From: Bin87 sp965261925
Lineage (GTDB): Bacteria > Chloroflexota > Dehalococcoidia > Lucifugimonadales > UBA3495
Reading direction: 5' to 3'
Length of the DNA: 64,000 bases
Assembly (NCBI GenBank): GCA_965261925.1
Contig: OZ253486.1
Coordinates: 682,001-746,000, forward strand
In this document: positions 16,221 through 25,684 of the stretch, piece by piece
Numbering within the stretch: position 1 is the stretch's first letter
How the letters are laid out: each line of letters begins with the position of its first letter
Notes under the pieces: model-generated
What the model saw: only the letters and a program-made list of their open reading frames with translations
Database searches by the model: none
What the model was told of the DNA's origin: nothing
Position numbers and translations under genes: made by a program

Positions 16221-17486
16221 ATGTCCCCATCCGATGAATATCGCGATCTTCCCATTTCGGCATCCGGAGAGGGCATTTCGCTGTACGTCCACGTACCCTT
16301 CTGCCTGAGCAAGTGCCCGTATTGTGATTTCAACACCTACCAGGGTATCGAGTCCCAGTTTGAGGACTTCCTCACCGCCGCCATACGGGAGATAGCCGCC
16401 TGGTCCGTGGCGCTCGGTCGGCCAACCGTCAACACGATTTTCCTGGGCGGGGGCACGCCTTCCTACCTGCCCGATGGCGACGTGGCCCGCATCCTGGACG
16501 CCATCGCCGGCAGCTACGGGGTTCGCGCCGACGCCGAGATAACCGCGGAGTGCAACCCCAACGACCTCACTCCCGCCAAGTGCGCCGAACTCCGGGGCGC
16601 CGGTATCAATCGGGTCAGCATTGGTGTGCAGAGCATGGACAACGGCCTGCTATCCATGCTGGGGCGCCGCCACGACGCCGCTGAGGCTGCGGAGGCGTTG
16701 GGCCGTTGCCGCCGCGCCGGTTTCGACAACGTGAGCCTGGACCTGATGTACGGCCTGCCGCATCAGTCGCTGGCCCAATGGCGGGACACGGTGGGGCAGG
16801 TCGTTGCGCTGGCGCCGGAACACCTGTCCCTCTATTCCCTCACGCTGGAGGAAGGCACCCCCCTGCGCCGCTGGGTACAGCAGGGTCGCCTGCCCGAGCC
16901 CGACCCTGACCTGGCTGCCGATATGTATGACCACGCTCGCGCCGCCCTGGCCGCTGCCGGCTACCATCACTATGAGATCAGCAATTGGACGCTGCCCGGG
17001 CGAGACTCGGAGCACAACCTGGCTTACTGGCGGAACCTGCAGTGGCTGGGAGTTGGCCCGGGCGCCCATTCGTCCCTGCGCGTCGGCGAGGTCGGGTCTG
17101 CCTGCCGGTTCTGGACCGTGCGGTCGCCTCGCGATTATGCCCGGCTGGGCCGGGAGTGGGCAACCAGCGCGGCTGAGGCCGGCGCGTGGCCGGCGATGAC
17201 CGTGGACCGCATTGCGGCGGTCCCGACGGTCGACGGCTGGGAGGTATCCGACGAGGCGACCACGGCCGCCGAGACCATGTTCCTCGGCCTGCGCCTGCTG
17301 GACGGTATGGACGTTGCCGCCGCCTCAGCGCGCATCGGCATCGACCTGTCCGCCCGCTACGAGCGGGAACTGGCGGAGTTGACGGCCGACGGGTTGCTGG
17401 TTTGGGAAAGCGACGACCGGCTGCGGTTGACGGAGGAGGCGTACCTGGTGGGGAACCAGGTGTTCACGCGGTTTTTGGTGGAATAA
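16221..17486 (+). CDS. hemW: HemW-type radical SAM heme chaperone
   Basis: A 421-residue radical SAM protein formerly annotated as oxygen-independent coproporphyrinogen III oxidase. The iron-sulfur cluster motif is CLSKCPYCDF at residues 31-40, preceded by SLYVHVPF, and the SAM-binding region has FLGGGTPSYL. GVQSMDNGLLSMLGRRHD and SLDLMYGLPHQSLAQWRDT are typical of HemW, and the HNLAYWRNLQWLGVGPGAHS motif is diagnostic. HemW inserts heme into respiratory proteins. A C-terminal HemN/HemW-associated winged domain ends the protein. It appears complete. Confidence 0.9.
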   Translation: MSPSDEYRDLPISASGEGISLYVHVPFCLSKCPYCDFNTYQGIESQFEDFLTAAIREIAAWSVALGRPTVNTIFLGGGTPSYLPDGDVARILDAIAGSYGVRADAEITAECNPNDLTPAKCAELRGAGINRVSIGVQSMDNGLLSMLGRRHDAAEAAEALGRCRRAGFDNVSLDLMYGLPHQSLAQWRDTVGQVVALAPEHLSLYSLTLEEGTPLRRWVQQGRLPEPDPDLAADMYDHARAALAAAGYHHYEISNWTLPGRDSEHNLAYWRNLQWLGVGPGAHSSLRVGEVGSACRFWTVRSPRDYARLGREWATSAAEAGAWPAMTVDRIAAVPTVDGWEVSDEATTAAETMFLGLRLLDGMDVAAASARIGIDLSARYERELAELTADGLLVWESDDRLRLTEEAYLVGNQVFTRFLVE

Positions 17487-17496
17487 CTGTGTTGCT

Positions 17497-17775
17497 ATGC
17501 CGGAATTGATGACGAGTTCGCTACAGGCTCTGCGGGGTTTATGGGGGAGGCTCCCTCGCATATCTCTCGTCCTCATAGCGACGGGGGTTTTTGTTTTAGG
17601 CGCAATAGGCGGACTGTTTTATGTTCGGAGTCGAGTCGGAGATGCGCTCAAGACAGTACTGACTGAGTCGTTGTCAACTACCGTAGATGCTGCTCTTATC
17701 TTACTGGTAGGGCTTTTGGTGGTCAGTGCGATTTCGGCAGTATTATACGCAGTTAGTTACCGCGAGAGGCGATAA
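17497..17775 (+). CDS. Small two-helix membrane protein
   Basis: A 92-residue protein with two strongly hydrophobic segments (ISLVLIATGVFVLGAIGGLF, about residues 22-41, and AALILLVGLLVVSAISAVLY, about 65-84) and a basic tail (SYRERR). No family is recognised. It follows hemW by ten bases on the same strand. Its 3' end overlaps by 23 bases the 3' end of another small two-helix membrane protein encoded on the opposite strand. Confidence 0.55.
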   Translation: MPELMTSSLQALRGLWGRLPRISLVLIATGVFVLGAIGGLFYVRSRVGDALKTVLTESLSTTVDAALILLVGLLVVSAISAVLYAVSYRERR

Positions 17776-18040
17776 TTTTCCAGACTCGACTCCCTATCGT
17801 AGTCAGAGCCACAAATATCCGAGCGATTACTGCCAATATTAGAATGACGGTGCCAGCGACGATTAAGCGGGTGTTTTCCGGTTGTACCAGGTAGGCCCCA
17901 AACAGTACCACCACCAACCTCAAAGCGGCGACTCCTCCTATCGAGAACATGGCAAAGTTCCACCAATCTCGTTTCACGCGTTGTCCCGCGACCGGGGTGT
18001 CATGCCCCAATTCTGTACTTGACGTCTTGGGCGTATCCAT
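17753..18040 (-). CDS. Small two-helix membrane protein, convergent
   Basis: A 95-residue protein with two predicted membrane helices (SIGGVAALRLVVVLFGAYLV and LIVAGTVILILAVIARIFVA), a polar N-terminus and a basic C-terminus. GGAGGCAA lies just before the ATG, supporting the start. No family is recognised. It converges on the 17497 gene, with a 23-base tail overlap. Both have AT-richer sequence than the neighbours, so they may have entered together. Confidence 0.6.
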   Translation of the reverse strand: MDTPKTSSTELGHDTPVAGQRVKRDWWNFAMFSIGGVAALRLVVVLFGAYLVQPENTRLIVAGTVILILAVIARIFVALTTIGSRVWKIIASRGN

Positions 18041-18199
18041 TGCCGTTGCCTCCTGTCTCCATCTTACCGCTTGACAATCCTGTCAACCAACAGTGTGGGA
18101 CGGCTCTGCCCCGACCCCTATGCTAAACTGCCGCCAACTGTCGCTATTGGCGGCGCCCTCAATTGCATTCAAACCAAGTTGTCCCCCGGAGGTTCCAAC

Positions 18200-19426
18200 A
18201 TGGCGGTACAGCCTTACACCATTTCCGTTTCCGACGATGTGCTGGAAGACCTCCGGCACCGTCTGAATCACGTCCGCTGGCCCGACGAGATTCCGGGGGC
18301 CGAATGGGACTACGGCTCCAACCTGCACTACATCAAGGAGTTGGTGGCGTACTGGCGGGACGGTTTTGACTGGCGCAAGGCCGAGGCTGGCCTCAACGCC
18401 TTCGCCAATTTCTACACCACCATCGAGGGCCAGGGCATCCACTTCATCCACGAGAAGGGCAAGGGGCCCAATCCCATGCCCCTCATCGTCACCCACGGCT
18501 GGCCCGGCTCCATCTACGAGATGCACAAGATCATCCCCCTGCTCACCGACCCGGGCAGCCACGGCGGCGACCCGGCCGACTCCTTCGACGTGGTCGTCCC
18601 CTCCATGCCGGGCTATGGCTTCAGCGCCCAGACCCGTGAGCGTGGGGTCAACACCCGCCGGATCGCCGAGCTGTGGGACAAGCTGATGGCCGACGATCTG
18701 GGGTACCAGCGCTACGCGGCGCAGGGCGGCGACTGGGGCGCCGGCGTCACCGCCCGCCTGGGCTTCCATCATGCGAACCACGTGCTCGGCATCCACACCA
18801 CCTCCGTGACCCAGGCCATACCCTATCAGGGCGCCAGCCTGGAGGGGTTGAGCATGCGGGAGCGGCTGGAGCAGGTGATCGGCACCCCCCAGGGCGGCTA
18901 CCGACGGGACTTCGCCGCCTCGCTGTCCGACAACGAGCTCGCCATGATCGACCAACGAGTCTCCTGGGCGGCCGCGGAGGGTGGCTACGGGCACATCCAG
19001 GGCACCAAGCCCCAGACCCTGGCCTACGGCCTGAACGACTCTCCGGTTGGTCTCTGCGCCTGGATCGTGGAGAAGTACCGCACCTGGAGCGACTGCAACG
19101 GCGATGTGGAAAGCGTCTATACCAAGGACGACCTGCTGACCACCGTGATGATCTACTGGGTGACCCAGACCATCAACTCCAGCACCCGTCTCTACTACGA
19201 GAACAGCCGCGCACCCTGGTACTTCGGACCCGACGACCAGATTGGGGTGCCCTGCGCCATTGCCGTGTTCCCCAAGGAGCTGTCCACGCCGCCGCGTTCC
19301 TGGGCGGAGCGCACCTATAATGTGCAGCGCTGGACCGAGATGGACAGCGGCGGCCACTTCGCTGCCCTGGAGAAGCCGGCCGAGCTGGTGGCCGACATGC
19401 GCGAGTTCTTCCGCGGACTGCGGTAA
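18200..19426 (+). CDS. Epoxide hydrolase (EHN-type alpha/beta hydrolase)
   Basis: A 408-residue soluble epoxide hydrolase. The ATG at 18200 follows GGAGG. The N-terminal EHN segment (ISVSDDVLEDLRHRLNHVRW and GFDWRKAEAGLNAFANF) is typical of microsomal-type epoxide hydrolases. The alpha/beta core has the oxyanion motif HGWPGSIYE, the nucleophile aspartate in QGGDWGAGVT, and the catalytic histidine in SGGHFAALEKP. The enzyme would open an epoxide to a diol through an ester intermediate on the aspartate. Its substrate is unknown; proximity to a flavin monooxygenase suggests xenobiotic or terpenoid oxidation. Confidence 0.9.
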   Translation: MAVQPYTISVSDDVLEDLRHRLNHVRWPDEIPGAEWDYGSNLHYIKELVAYWRDGFDWRKAEAGLNAFANFYTTIEGQGIHFIHEKGKGPNPMPLIVTHGWPGSIYEMHKIIPLLTDPGSHGGDPADSFDVVVPSMPGYGFSAQTRERGVNTRRIAELWDKLMADDLGYQRYAAQGGDWGAGVTARLGFHHANHVLGIHTTSVTQAIPYQGASLEGLSMRERLEQVIGTPQGGYRRDFAASLSDNELAMIDQRVSWAAAEGGYGHIQGTKPQTLAYGLNDSPVGLCAWIVEKYRTWSDCNGDVESVYTKDDLLTTVMIYWVTQTINSSTRLYYENSRAPWYFGPDDQIGVPCAIAVFPKELSTPPRSWAERTYNVQRWTEMDSGGHFAALEKPAELVADMREFFRGLR

Positions 19427-19469
19427 CCTGAAACTGGGATGTCCGCTGCTTCAACGCGAGAGATGTTGT

Positions 19470-19862
19470 ATGGGAACAACTGACTGGACAATCATCGGTA
19501 TGGGCATAGCGCTTCTGGCGGTGCTGGTGCCCCTGATAAAGTTCACCAACTCGGCTTCGACAAACGAAGTGAAGGCCCTCATCGCGGGTCCCCGCACGGA
19601 AATTGCGGATCTCCGCACGGAGTTGAAAGGTGAGATTGGTGATCTCCGCACGGAGTTGAAGGGCGAAATTGCAGACCTTCGTACGGAGTTGAAACTGGAC
19701 ATCCAGGCCAACCGGAATGAAATTACCACCAACCGACGGCTGCTGGCCCGGTTTGCCCTGCACCGTCATGGGGACGACGGACTGCCCCTGGCCCCGCTTA
19801 CCGATTCGCTGGACCCGCCCGAGGGAACCGGCGGCAGCAACGGCGAAGGAACCGGCGACTAG
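19470..19862 (+). CDS. Membrane-anchored coiled-coil protein with 11-residue repeats
   Basis: A 130-residue protein with one N-terminal membrane helix (IIGMGIALLAVLVPLIKF) followed by a coiled coil built from three nearly identical 11-residue units, of the form EIADLRTELKG. These correspond to 33-base DNA repeats around 19599-19697. An 11-residue hendecad period gives a right-handed or straight coiled coil. The C-terminus is acidic and Gly-rich. Function is unknown; a similar anchor-plus-coil gene lies at 28156. It follows the epoxide hydrolase gene by 43 bases. Confidence 0.6.
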   Translation: MGTTDWTIIGMGIALLAVLVPLIKFTNSASTNEVKALIAGPRTEIADLRTELKGEIGDLRTELKGEIADLRTELKLDIQANRNEITTNRRLLARFALHRHGDDGLPLAPLTDSLDPPEGTGGSNGEGTGD

Positions 19863-19974
19863 AAGGAAACGGCGACTAGGCTGACAGCATCCGTAAAACC
19901 CGCTACCATATCGGCCAATAAACCTCGAACCTAGGCCGGGTCCCCCGGTCCGCCACCAAGGAGGAACCCGTTAC

Positions 19975-21162
19975 ATGATTACCAAGTTTGGCAGCCTTTG
20001 GGCCGGCAACGTCGACATGGACAACCCCGGTTACCAGGGCACCCCCGCCAACGATCGCTGGCTCTCCGACGAGGAACTGGCCGGCGGCGCCATCGAGAAG
20101 GCTGAACAGATCGCCATTGCTATGGACCGCCTCGGCTATGACACCTTCTGGGTCGCCGAACACCACTTCCAGCGCGAGGGTTACGAGTGCATCCCCAACC
20201 TGCTGATGCTGTACGTGCACCTTGCCCACCTCACCAAGAACCTGCGTTTCGGCTGCGGCTTCAACATCAACCCCATGTGGAACCCCCTGCGCCTGGCTGA
20301 AGACTACGCCACCTCCGACTGGCTCACCGACGGCCGCGTGCGCTTCGGCGTCGGCCGCGGCTACCACACCCGCGAGGTTGAGGTCTTCGGTTCGCCCATC
20401 ATGGACCAAAATGCCAACCGCGAGCTCTTCGAGGAGCAGGTGGAGGTCATCTGGAAGGCATTCAACCAGCGCAGTTTCGCCCACCACGGGAAGCATTACG
20501 ATATTCCGCCCAACGTGCCCTACCGGGGCTATGATCTGGAAGAGATCACCCTGGTGCCCCGGCCCAAGAACGAGGTCGAGTGGTGGCAGCCGGTGGTTTC
20601 CGCCAGTGACCGCGCCATCAACTTCATGGCCAAATGGGGCATCAAGGGCATCATCGGCGGCGGCGCGGCCACCGGCGGCGCCAGTGACGATGTTATCCAC
20701 CGCTGGCAGTCCATCCACGCCGAACACGGCAAGGAGTGGGAACTGGGCGAAGGTCTCGCGGTCGGGTACTCCGTGCAGATCGCCAACTCCGAGCAGGAGG
20801 CGATGGACCAGGCCCGCCTGTGGATGGAAGAACGGGTCAAGATGTTCGGCCCGTTGGGCTTCATCGCGGGCCTGAGTCAGGAGCAGCTCAACGCGCTTAA
20901 CGCCTTTGGCCGCCCGGTTCCCGCCGGTCTCAAGATGCCTACCATCGAGGAGTCGGTGGCCGCCGGCCAGTATCTCGTCGGCCCGCCCGACCGGATCACC
21001 GAGCAGTTGATGGAGATCCAGGAACGCTACCCTGGTCTCGACGAGGTCAACATCGGCATTACCAATATGGGCATGCCCACCTCGGCGTCCATGGACCAGC
21101 TGGAATGGTTCGCCCGCGACGTCATGCCCCACTTCAACACCAAGCAGGGCGCGGACAACTAA
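19975..21162 (+). CDS. LLM-class flavin-dependent oxidoreductase
   Basis: A 395-residue luciferase-like monooxygenase with a TIM-barrel fold. AAGGAGGAA precedes the ATG. Recognisable parts are the opening KFGSLWAG, DTFWVAEHHFQREGYECIPN (flavin and substrate pocket), RLAEDYATSDWLTDGRVRFG and GVGRGYHTREVEVFG, and PVVSASDRAINFMAKWG. It would use FMNH2 or F420H2 and oxygen to oxidise an organic substrate. A hairpin at 21189 follows the stop. The role is probably catabolic, together with the epoxide hydrolase upstream. Confidence 0.88.
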   Translation: MITKFGSLWAGNVDMDNPGYQGTPANDRWLSDEELAGGAIEKAEQIAIAMDRLGYDTFWVAEHHFQREGYECIPNLLMLYVHLAHLTKNLRFGCGFNINPMWNPLRLAEDYATSDWLTDGRVRFGVGRGYHTREVEVFGSPIMDQNANRELFEEQVEVIWKAFNQRSFAHHGKHYDIPPNVPYRGYDLEEITLVPRPKNEVEWWQPVVSASDRAINFMAKWGIKGIIGGGAATGGASDDVIHRWQSIHAEHGKEWELGEGLAVGYSVQIANSEQEAMDQARLWMEERVKMFGPLGFIAGLSQEQLNALNAFGRPVPAGLKMPTIEESVAAGQYLVGPPDRITEQLMEIQERYPGLDEVNIGITNMGMPTSASMDQLEWFARDVMPHFNTKQGADN

Positions 21163-21188
21163 GTCCGCGCTAAATTTGGGAGGATCGC

Positions 21189-21217
21189 GTAGGGGCGACG
21201 GTTCACGTCGCCTCTAC
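21189..21217. repeat. GGGGCG-type hairpin repeat, possible terminator
   Basis: GTAGGGGCGACG and CGTCGCCTCTAC form a 12-base-pair stem (one G-T wobble) around a five-base loop, 26 bases after the monooxygenase stop. There is no T run, so it is more likely a dispersed REP-like element than a rho-independent terminator. Confidence 0.6.
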
Positions 21218-21243
21218 GAATGTAGGTTGAGCCGGGATACCCC

Positions 21244-22260
21244 TTGACGCCTGATCTCCAGTCCCCGGTTGCCGTTGTAGGCGCCACCACCTGGGGCACT
21301 ACCCTTGCCGTCCTGGCCGCCCGCGACGGCGCTCCGGTGCGGCTCCTCTGCCGCACGTCCGACGAGGCGGATGCGCTCCGCCGTGCCGGCGAGCACTCCC
21401 GGCGGCTGCCCGGTGTCCCCTTCCCCGAAACCCTCTCTGTCGAGCATGGTCCGGCGAAGGCCCTGAGCGATACCAACCTGGTGATTGTCGCGGTGCCTTC
21501 CGACCGCTTCCGCCAGAATGTCGGTCGCATCGCCAAATACGTTCCCAAAGAGGCCGTGATCCTGAGTGTCACCAAGGGACTGGAATTGCCCGCCGGCCTC
21601 CGCATGAGCGAGGTATGGTCCCAGGAAATGCCTCAGCACCCGCCCGGGAGATTCTCGGTCCTGTCAGGCCCCAACCTTGCTGGGGAGGTCATTGCCGGCA
21701 AGCCGGCCGTGACCGTGGTCGCCGCCTCCGCTGAAACGTCTCGCAGTCTGGTGCAGGAGGCCTTGATGTCGCCGGCTTTCCGCATCTACACCAGCGACGA
21801 CGTGGTGGGCGTGGAAATGGGCGGCGCATTGAAAAACATAATCGCCCTGGCCGCCGGCATCGCCGATGGCATGGAGGTGGGAGACAACGCCAAGGCTGCC
21901 CTGGTAACGCGCGGCCTGAACGAAATCGGACGCCTGGGCATCGCTGCCGGCGCTCAGCTGATGACCTTCGCCGGCCTGGCGGGATTGGGCGACGTCATGG
22001 CGACGTGCAGCAGCCCGCTCAGCCGCAATCGCCGGGTCGGAGAGGAACTCGCCAGAGGTCGTCAGCTGCCCGACATTCTGACCGATATGGGAGCAGTGGC
22101 CGAAGGCATCAACACCACCGTGGCCGCGCTGGAAATCGCCGAGCGCCTGGATGTCGACATGCCCATCACTCGCCTCATGTCGCAGGTGTTGTTCGAGGGC
22201 CTGCCCGCCGCCGAGTGCATCCCCACCCTGATGGAACGGCCGCCCCGCTCGGAGTGGTAG
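21244..22260 (+). CDS. gpsA: Glycerol-3-phosphate dehydrogenase (NAD(P)+)
   Basis: A 338-residue enzyme reducing dihydroxyacetone phosphate to sn-glycerol-3-phosphate for phospholipid synthesis. Translation most likely starts at the TTG at 21244. The N-terminal nucleotide-binding loop reads VVGATTWGTTLAV; the usual second glycine of GxGxxG is Thr here. SVTKGLE, SGPNLAGEV and MGGALKNIIALAAGI (the catalytic Lys) are conserved, and SRNRRVGEELARG is in the substrate region. The protein is full length. Its neighbours are unrelated. Confidence 0.88.
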   Translation: MTPDLQSPVAVVGATTWGTTLAVLAARDGAPVRLLCRTSDEADALRRAGEHSRRLPGVPFPETLSVEHGPAKALSDTNLVIVAVPSDRFRQNVGRIAKYVPKEAVILSVTKGLELPAGLRMSEVWSQEMPQHPPGRFSVLSGPNLAGEVIAGKPAVTVVAASAETSRSLVQEALMSPAFRIYTSDDVVGVEMGGALKNIIALAAGIADGMEVGDNAKAALVTRGLNEIGRLGIAAGAQLMTFAGLAGLGDVMATCSSPLSRNRRVGEELARGRQLPDILTDMGAVAEGINTTVAALEIAERLDVDMPITRLMSQVLFEGLPAAECIPTLMERPPRSEW

Positions 22261-22301
22261 CCGAGCCGGTAGTGGGCTATTACGGGTTGCGTCCTTGCGT
22301 T

Positions 22302-23464
22302 CTACAGGGGCTCTGTGCCTTCGTTCAGGATAGACAGGTAAGCGTCGTAGACAAAGAGGCGGTCGCTCCTTCTGCCGGTACCCTCCCGTGCTATGTCGAG
22401 GCCCACCAGCAGGTTCATAGCCGAAGATACCGTTGGGAACGTCAAAGCAGTGCTGTCTGCCACGTCGGTTATCGACTGTATGGGACGTGACATCAACCTT
22501 TCGTGTACCCGCAGTGCCGAGCCAGCCCGACGCCCTTCTTGTTGTATACGTTCCCGGTCGGAGGCGAACAATCGCAGCAGCCGTTGCGATGTGGTAAACG
22601 CACCCTCCGCTGTTTCTTGCACTCCTTGTAGGAAGAAGTCGAGCCAGTCTTCCCAATCTCCGGTGCGACGTACATCGTTCAGCAACTCGTAATAGTCGGA
22701 ACGATGTTGTTTGAAGTAAAGGCTTAAGTACAGTAGCGGATCCTTTAGGACCCCGGCGTGGCACAATAGAAACGTGATAAGCAATCGTCCTACACGACCA
22801 TTGCCATCAAGGAATGGGTGGATCGTTTCGAACTGCACATGAGCCAAGGCTGCGCGCACCAGAGTTGGCAATCCGTCGTCATTGGCGTGTAGGAATTGCT
22901 CTAATTTTCCCATGCAGTCAGGCACTGCGCCTGGAGGAGGGGTACATAAGCAGCATTGCCAGGGCGTCGGCCACCGACCCAATTTTGGGACGTGCGGAAC
23001 TCGCCAGGCTTCAACGCGCTACCCCGACCACTGGAGAGTAGAATACCGTGTATTTCCCGCATCAATCGGTTGGATAACGGGAAGTCACTTCGTAATCTTT
23101 CGAGGCCATGCTCCAGCGCGGCGACGTAGTTGGACACTTCCACTATGTCGCTCGTAGGTGCGCCCGGAGCGTCGTGAAGCTCAAACTCAAGCAGATCGGA
23201 TAATGACGACTGAGTTCCTTCAATTTGGGAAGACAGCACCGCTTCTTTGCGAACGTAGGCATAAATGAACAATGCTGGATCAGGAAGCAAAGTTGCGATG
23301 CCGTCCAGCCTGCCCAATGCGAGGGTTGCGGTTTCTAGAGACTGCCGCAAGGCGCCGTCCAATTCCAGTGGAGGTGATGGTGGCAGAGGATCCGGTATAA
23401 AGGCGCGTATTTCCTCGTTCCCAGAGGTCCTCACTTCGTAACATCCGGTTTTTTCGCGTCTCAT
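22302..23464 (-). pseudogene. Fic-family AMPylase-like protein, frameshifted
   Basis: Two minus-strand frames rebuild one Fic protein of about 385 residues. The first (start ATG 23464) has the N-terminal Fic_N domain and SSQIEGTQSS, matching the class II inhibitory motif (S/T)xxxE(G/N). Translation changes frame near 22930 in a C-rich run. The second piece contains HPFLDGNGRVGRLLITFLL, the catalytic HxFx(D/E)GNGRxxR loop, and a C-terminal winged-helix segment. Fic enzymes usually transfer AMP to target proteins. The single shift could be a real mutation or a sequence error; everything else is well preserved. Confidence 0.85.
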
Positions 23465-23638
23465 TGATCTTCGCCTTGCAGTGATTTGCGTAACTTTTAA
23501 TCGCACCTAGCGTGATTAAAAATTCGCCCCCAAACTTTAATGGCTGTGGTTCCAATTAAGCAACCTTTACCGACGTCGACCGCTATCAAAAAAATGAGCG
23601 TAAATTTTAACGATGCATCTGTTGCCGGTCGCATGCCC

Positions 23639-25684
23639 CTACACCCCCGTCAGCCACCACCTCGCCGTCCCCTCCCCTCCGGGCCCGGCGCTCACCTCCA
23701 TTCCCTCCAGCAGCCACGCGCCGCCGATACCCTGCTGTTCCGCTCGTACCCCTACCACATCCGACACCCGGCCCTCCACCACGGCCCGGGCGTTGGACCG
23801 GGCGGACAGTTGCAGGGTGGCTTCAATCTGCGGGCGCCGTTGCGAGCGGTCCGCCAGGCGTGCTTCCGCGCCGGCCTGCGCGGCGGCGTAGTTATCGACG
23901 TACCGGCAGTTCACCAGGGTCCCGGCTGTGGATGCGTCTGACGCGCCGGCCCGGTGGGCGGTGCTTGATTCCGCCCGCCAGCAGTGGTTGGCGGACAGGC
24001 GCAGGCTCTGCACGTAGGCCCGACCCAACCCGTTGTTGCGGACCCGCAGCATCCGGCCCCGGCCGTCGACTCCCGATTCCGCTGCGGTCAGCACTGCGAC
24101 CGTGATGTCTCCGGTCATGTCGGCGCCCGCTCCGGCGGCGTCGGCCGTGGCCGTGTAGTCGGTCTGCGGCGCCGGAGCTTGCACCCCGTCAATGGCTTCC
24201 CAGGCGTCGGAAGCCGCCAGTACCAGGCGTTCCTGTTCGGCATCGATTGCCAGGGGCTCGTTGAGGTTCCAGACCCGTTGCGTGCCTGCGTCGGCCAACC
24301 TCCGGTAGCGGAACACCACCGCGTCCTCCATCGCGGCTGCGCCGTCGTCCCAACGCAGGTGCGAGGCGTAAGGTCCGGCTCCGGCGGCGGTGTCTCGCAG
24401 AGTTGTCCGGGCCAGCGATGCCGGGTCGCCATGCGCCCGGATGCCCGACCGCAGCGTCGAGTCTTCCAGCCGGACGCGGCCGTGCCCGTCGGTGTAAATC
24501 AGTCCGTGCTCTTCCCGCTGCAACCGGCGCAATGCCATGCCCGCCGACACCTCCCAAACCGAGCGAGGCCCGCCGGTGAGCAGGACGCGACCCGAGGCCA
24601 GATCGTATTCGCCCGGCGCAAGATTGGACCAAGCGAGGATGGAGGCGGCCACGTCGCCGGAACGCATCGGCCCGCCGGGCAAGGACTGACGTAATCGCAC
24701 CGACGCCAAACGGTGCATCACATCTGCGGCCGCGACGTGGCAGACGCCGGCCGCGTAGTCCGGTGCGATGTGGGTGATGCGTCCCCGAAACAACCCGCGT
24801 CCAACGCGGAAGCTCCTCCAACGGTCTGCCGTGTTGCGGAAGCTGTGCCACAGTCCGTGCCGGCCGGAGGCCGGCGCGTCGGCGATACCATTGGCCGATA
24901 GCACCGTCCGCCCGACGCGGTCGCTGGCTTCCAGGTTGATCGCGCGCACTCTAACGCTGTCCGCGGTCTGCTCGATTTCCAGCTCGTGCCACGTCGCCGG
25001 CAACAGCGGACCTCCCGACGCCAGGCGAGTCACCGTAGAGCCCGATACCCGCTCCAGCACGCTGGATACGTGGTCGAACCGTAGCCGCAGGCAGTTGTTG
25101 GCCGCAACGCACCGCAGGACGAATCCGCCCTGGCCGTTGGTGGTCCTGCGGTAGTGCGCCGTGAGGGTTGCGGTGGAGTCCCGCGTTTCCAGCAGCGCCA
25201 CCGCGTCCGACGGTGGAAACGAACCCACCGTGCCCCGGACTTCCCCGTCCAGCGCCGAAAAGCCGTTTCCCACCGTCGAGATCACTTCCCAGTGAGTGTC
25301 GCCGAACGGCACCTGTCGTTGGTCCAGGTCCTCGGAGCCCGCGCCGGAGGTCGCGAAATCGTCGTGCTGCCGGCTGACCTGAAGCCTCACTTCGCGGCCG
25401 GGCCTTACGTTCGACCCCAGCGGCCCGGTGGCGTTGCCGGGGGTGTAACGATGGCCGGCGTTGTTCAGCGTTAACTCCAGGGCCGCCGGCGACGCGAACT
25501 CCGGAACCGGCAATCCCCGGCGTCCCCAACCCCAGCGCAGTCCCAACACTTGGGCTGATATGTCAGCGTCCTCCGCGCCCCAAATCGCGTCGCCGGGCCA
25601 GTCGACCCGGACCTGCCAGCGCAATGCCGGTGTGGGAACAGTCACGCTGGTTGCAATCGCAGCGGTGTTTGAAGGCATGGTCAT
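23639..25684 (-). CDS. Phage tail/baseplate structural protein
   Basis: A 681-residue protein starting at ATG 25684 (or ATG 25678) after a purine-rich GGAGGGGAGG. The N-terminus binds into a tail-type domain (LRWQVRVDWPGDAIWG; LELTLNNAGHRYTPGN), the middle is a jelly-roll-like carbohydrate-binding segment (residues about 150-290), and the region GRITHIAPDYAAGVCHVAAADVMHRLA resembles phage tail proteins such as gp27/gpD-like hubs. The assignment rests on its length, composition and proximity to capsid genes rather than on a decisive motif. It is on the same strand as the capsid genes but separated from them by a plus-strand insert. Confidence 0.6.
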   Translation of the reverse strand: MTMPSNTAAIATSVTVPTPALRWQVRVDWPGDAIWGAEDADISAQVLGLRWGWGRRGLPVPEFASPAALELTLNNAGHRYTPGNATGPLGSNVRPGREVRLQVSRQHDDFATSGAGSEDLDQRQVPFGDTHWEVISTVGNGFSALDGEVRGTVGSFPPSDAVALLETRDSTATLTAHYRRTTNGQGGFVLRCVAANNCLRLRFDHVSSVLERVSGSTVTRLASGGPLLPATWHELEIEQTADSVRVRAINLEASDRVGRTVLSANGIADAPASGRHGLWHSFRNTADRWRSFRVGRGLFRGRITHIAPDYAAGVCHVAAADVMHRLASVRLRQSLPGGPMRSGDVAASILAWSNLAPGEYDLASGRVLLTGGPRSVWEVSAGMALRRLQREEHGLIYTDGHGRVRLEDSTLRSGIRAHGDPASLARTTLRDTAAGAGPYASHLRWDDGAAAMEDAVVFRYRRLADAGTQRVWNLNEPLAIDAEQERLVLAASDAWEAIDGVQAPAPQTDYTATADAAGAGADMTGDITVAVLTAAESGVDGRGRMLRVRNNGLGRAYVQSLRLSANHCWRAESSTAHRAGASDASTAGTLVNCRYVDNYAAAQAGAEARLADRSQRRPQIEATLQLSARSNARAVVEGRVSDVVGVRAEQQGIGGAWLLEGMEVSAGPGGEGTARWWLTGV

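Noticed and set aside
18083..19357. 424-codon minus-strand frame across the epoxide hydrolase gene
   Set aside because: Gly/Val/His-rich antisense artefact without motifs; the epoxide hydrolase has all its catalytic residues.
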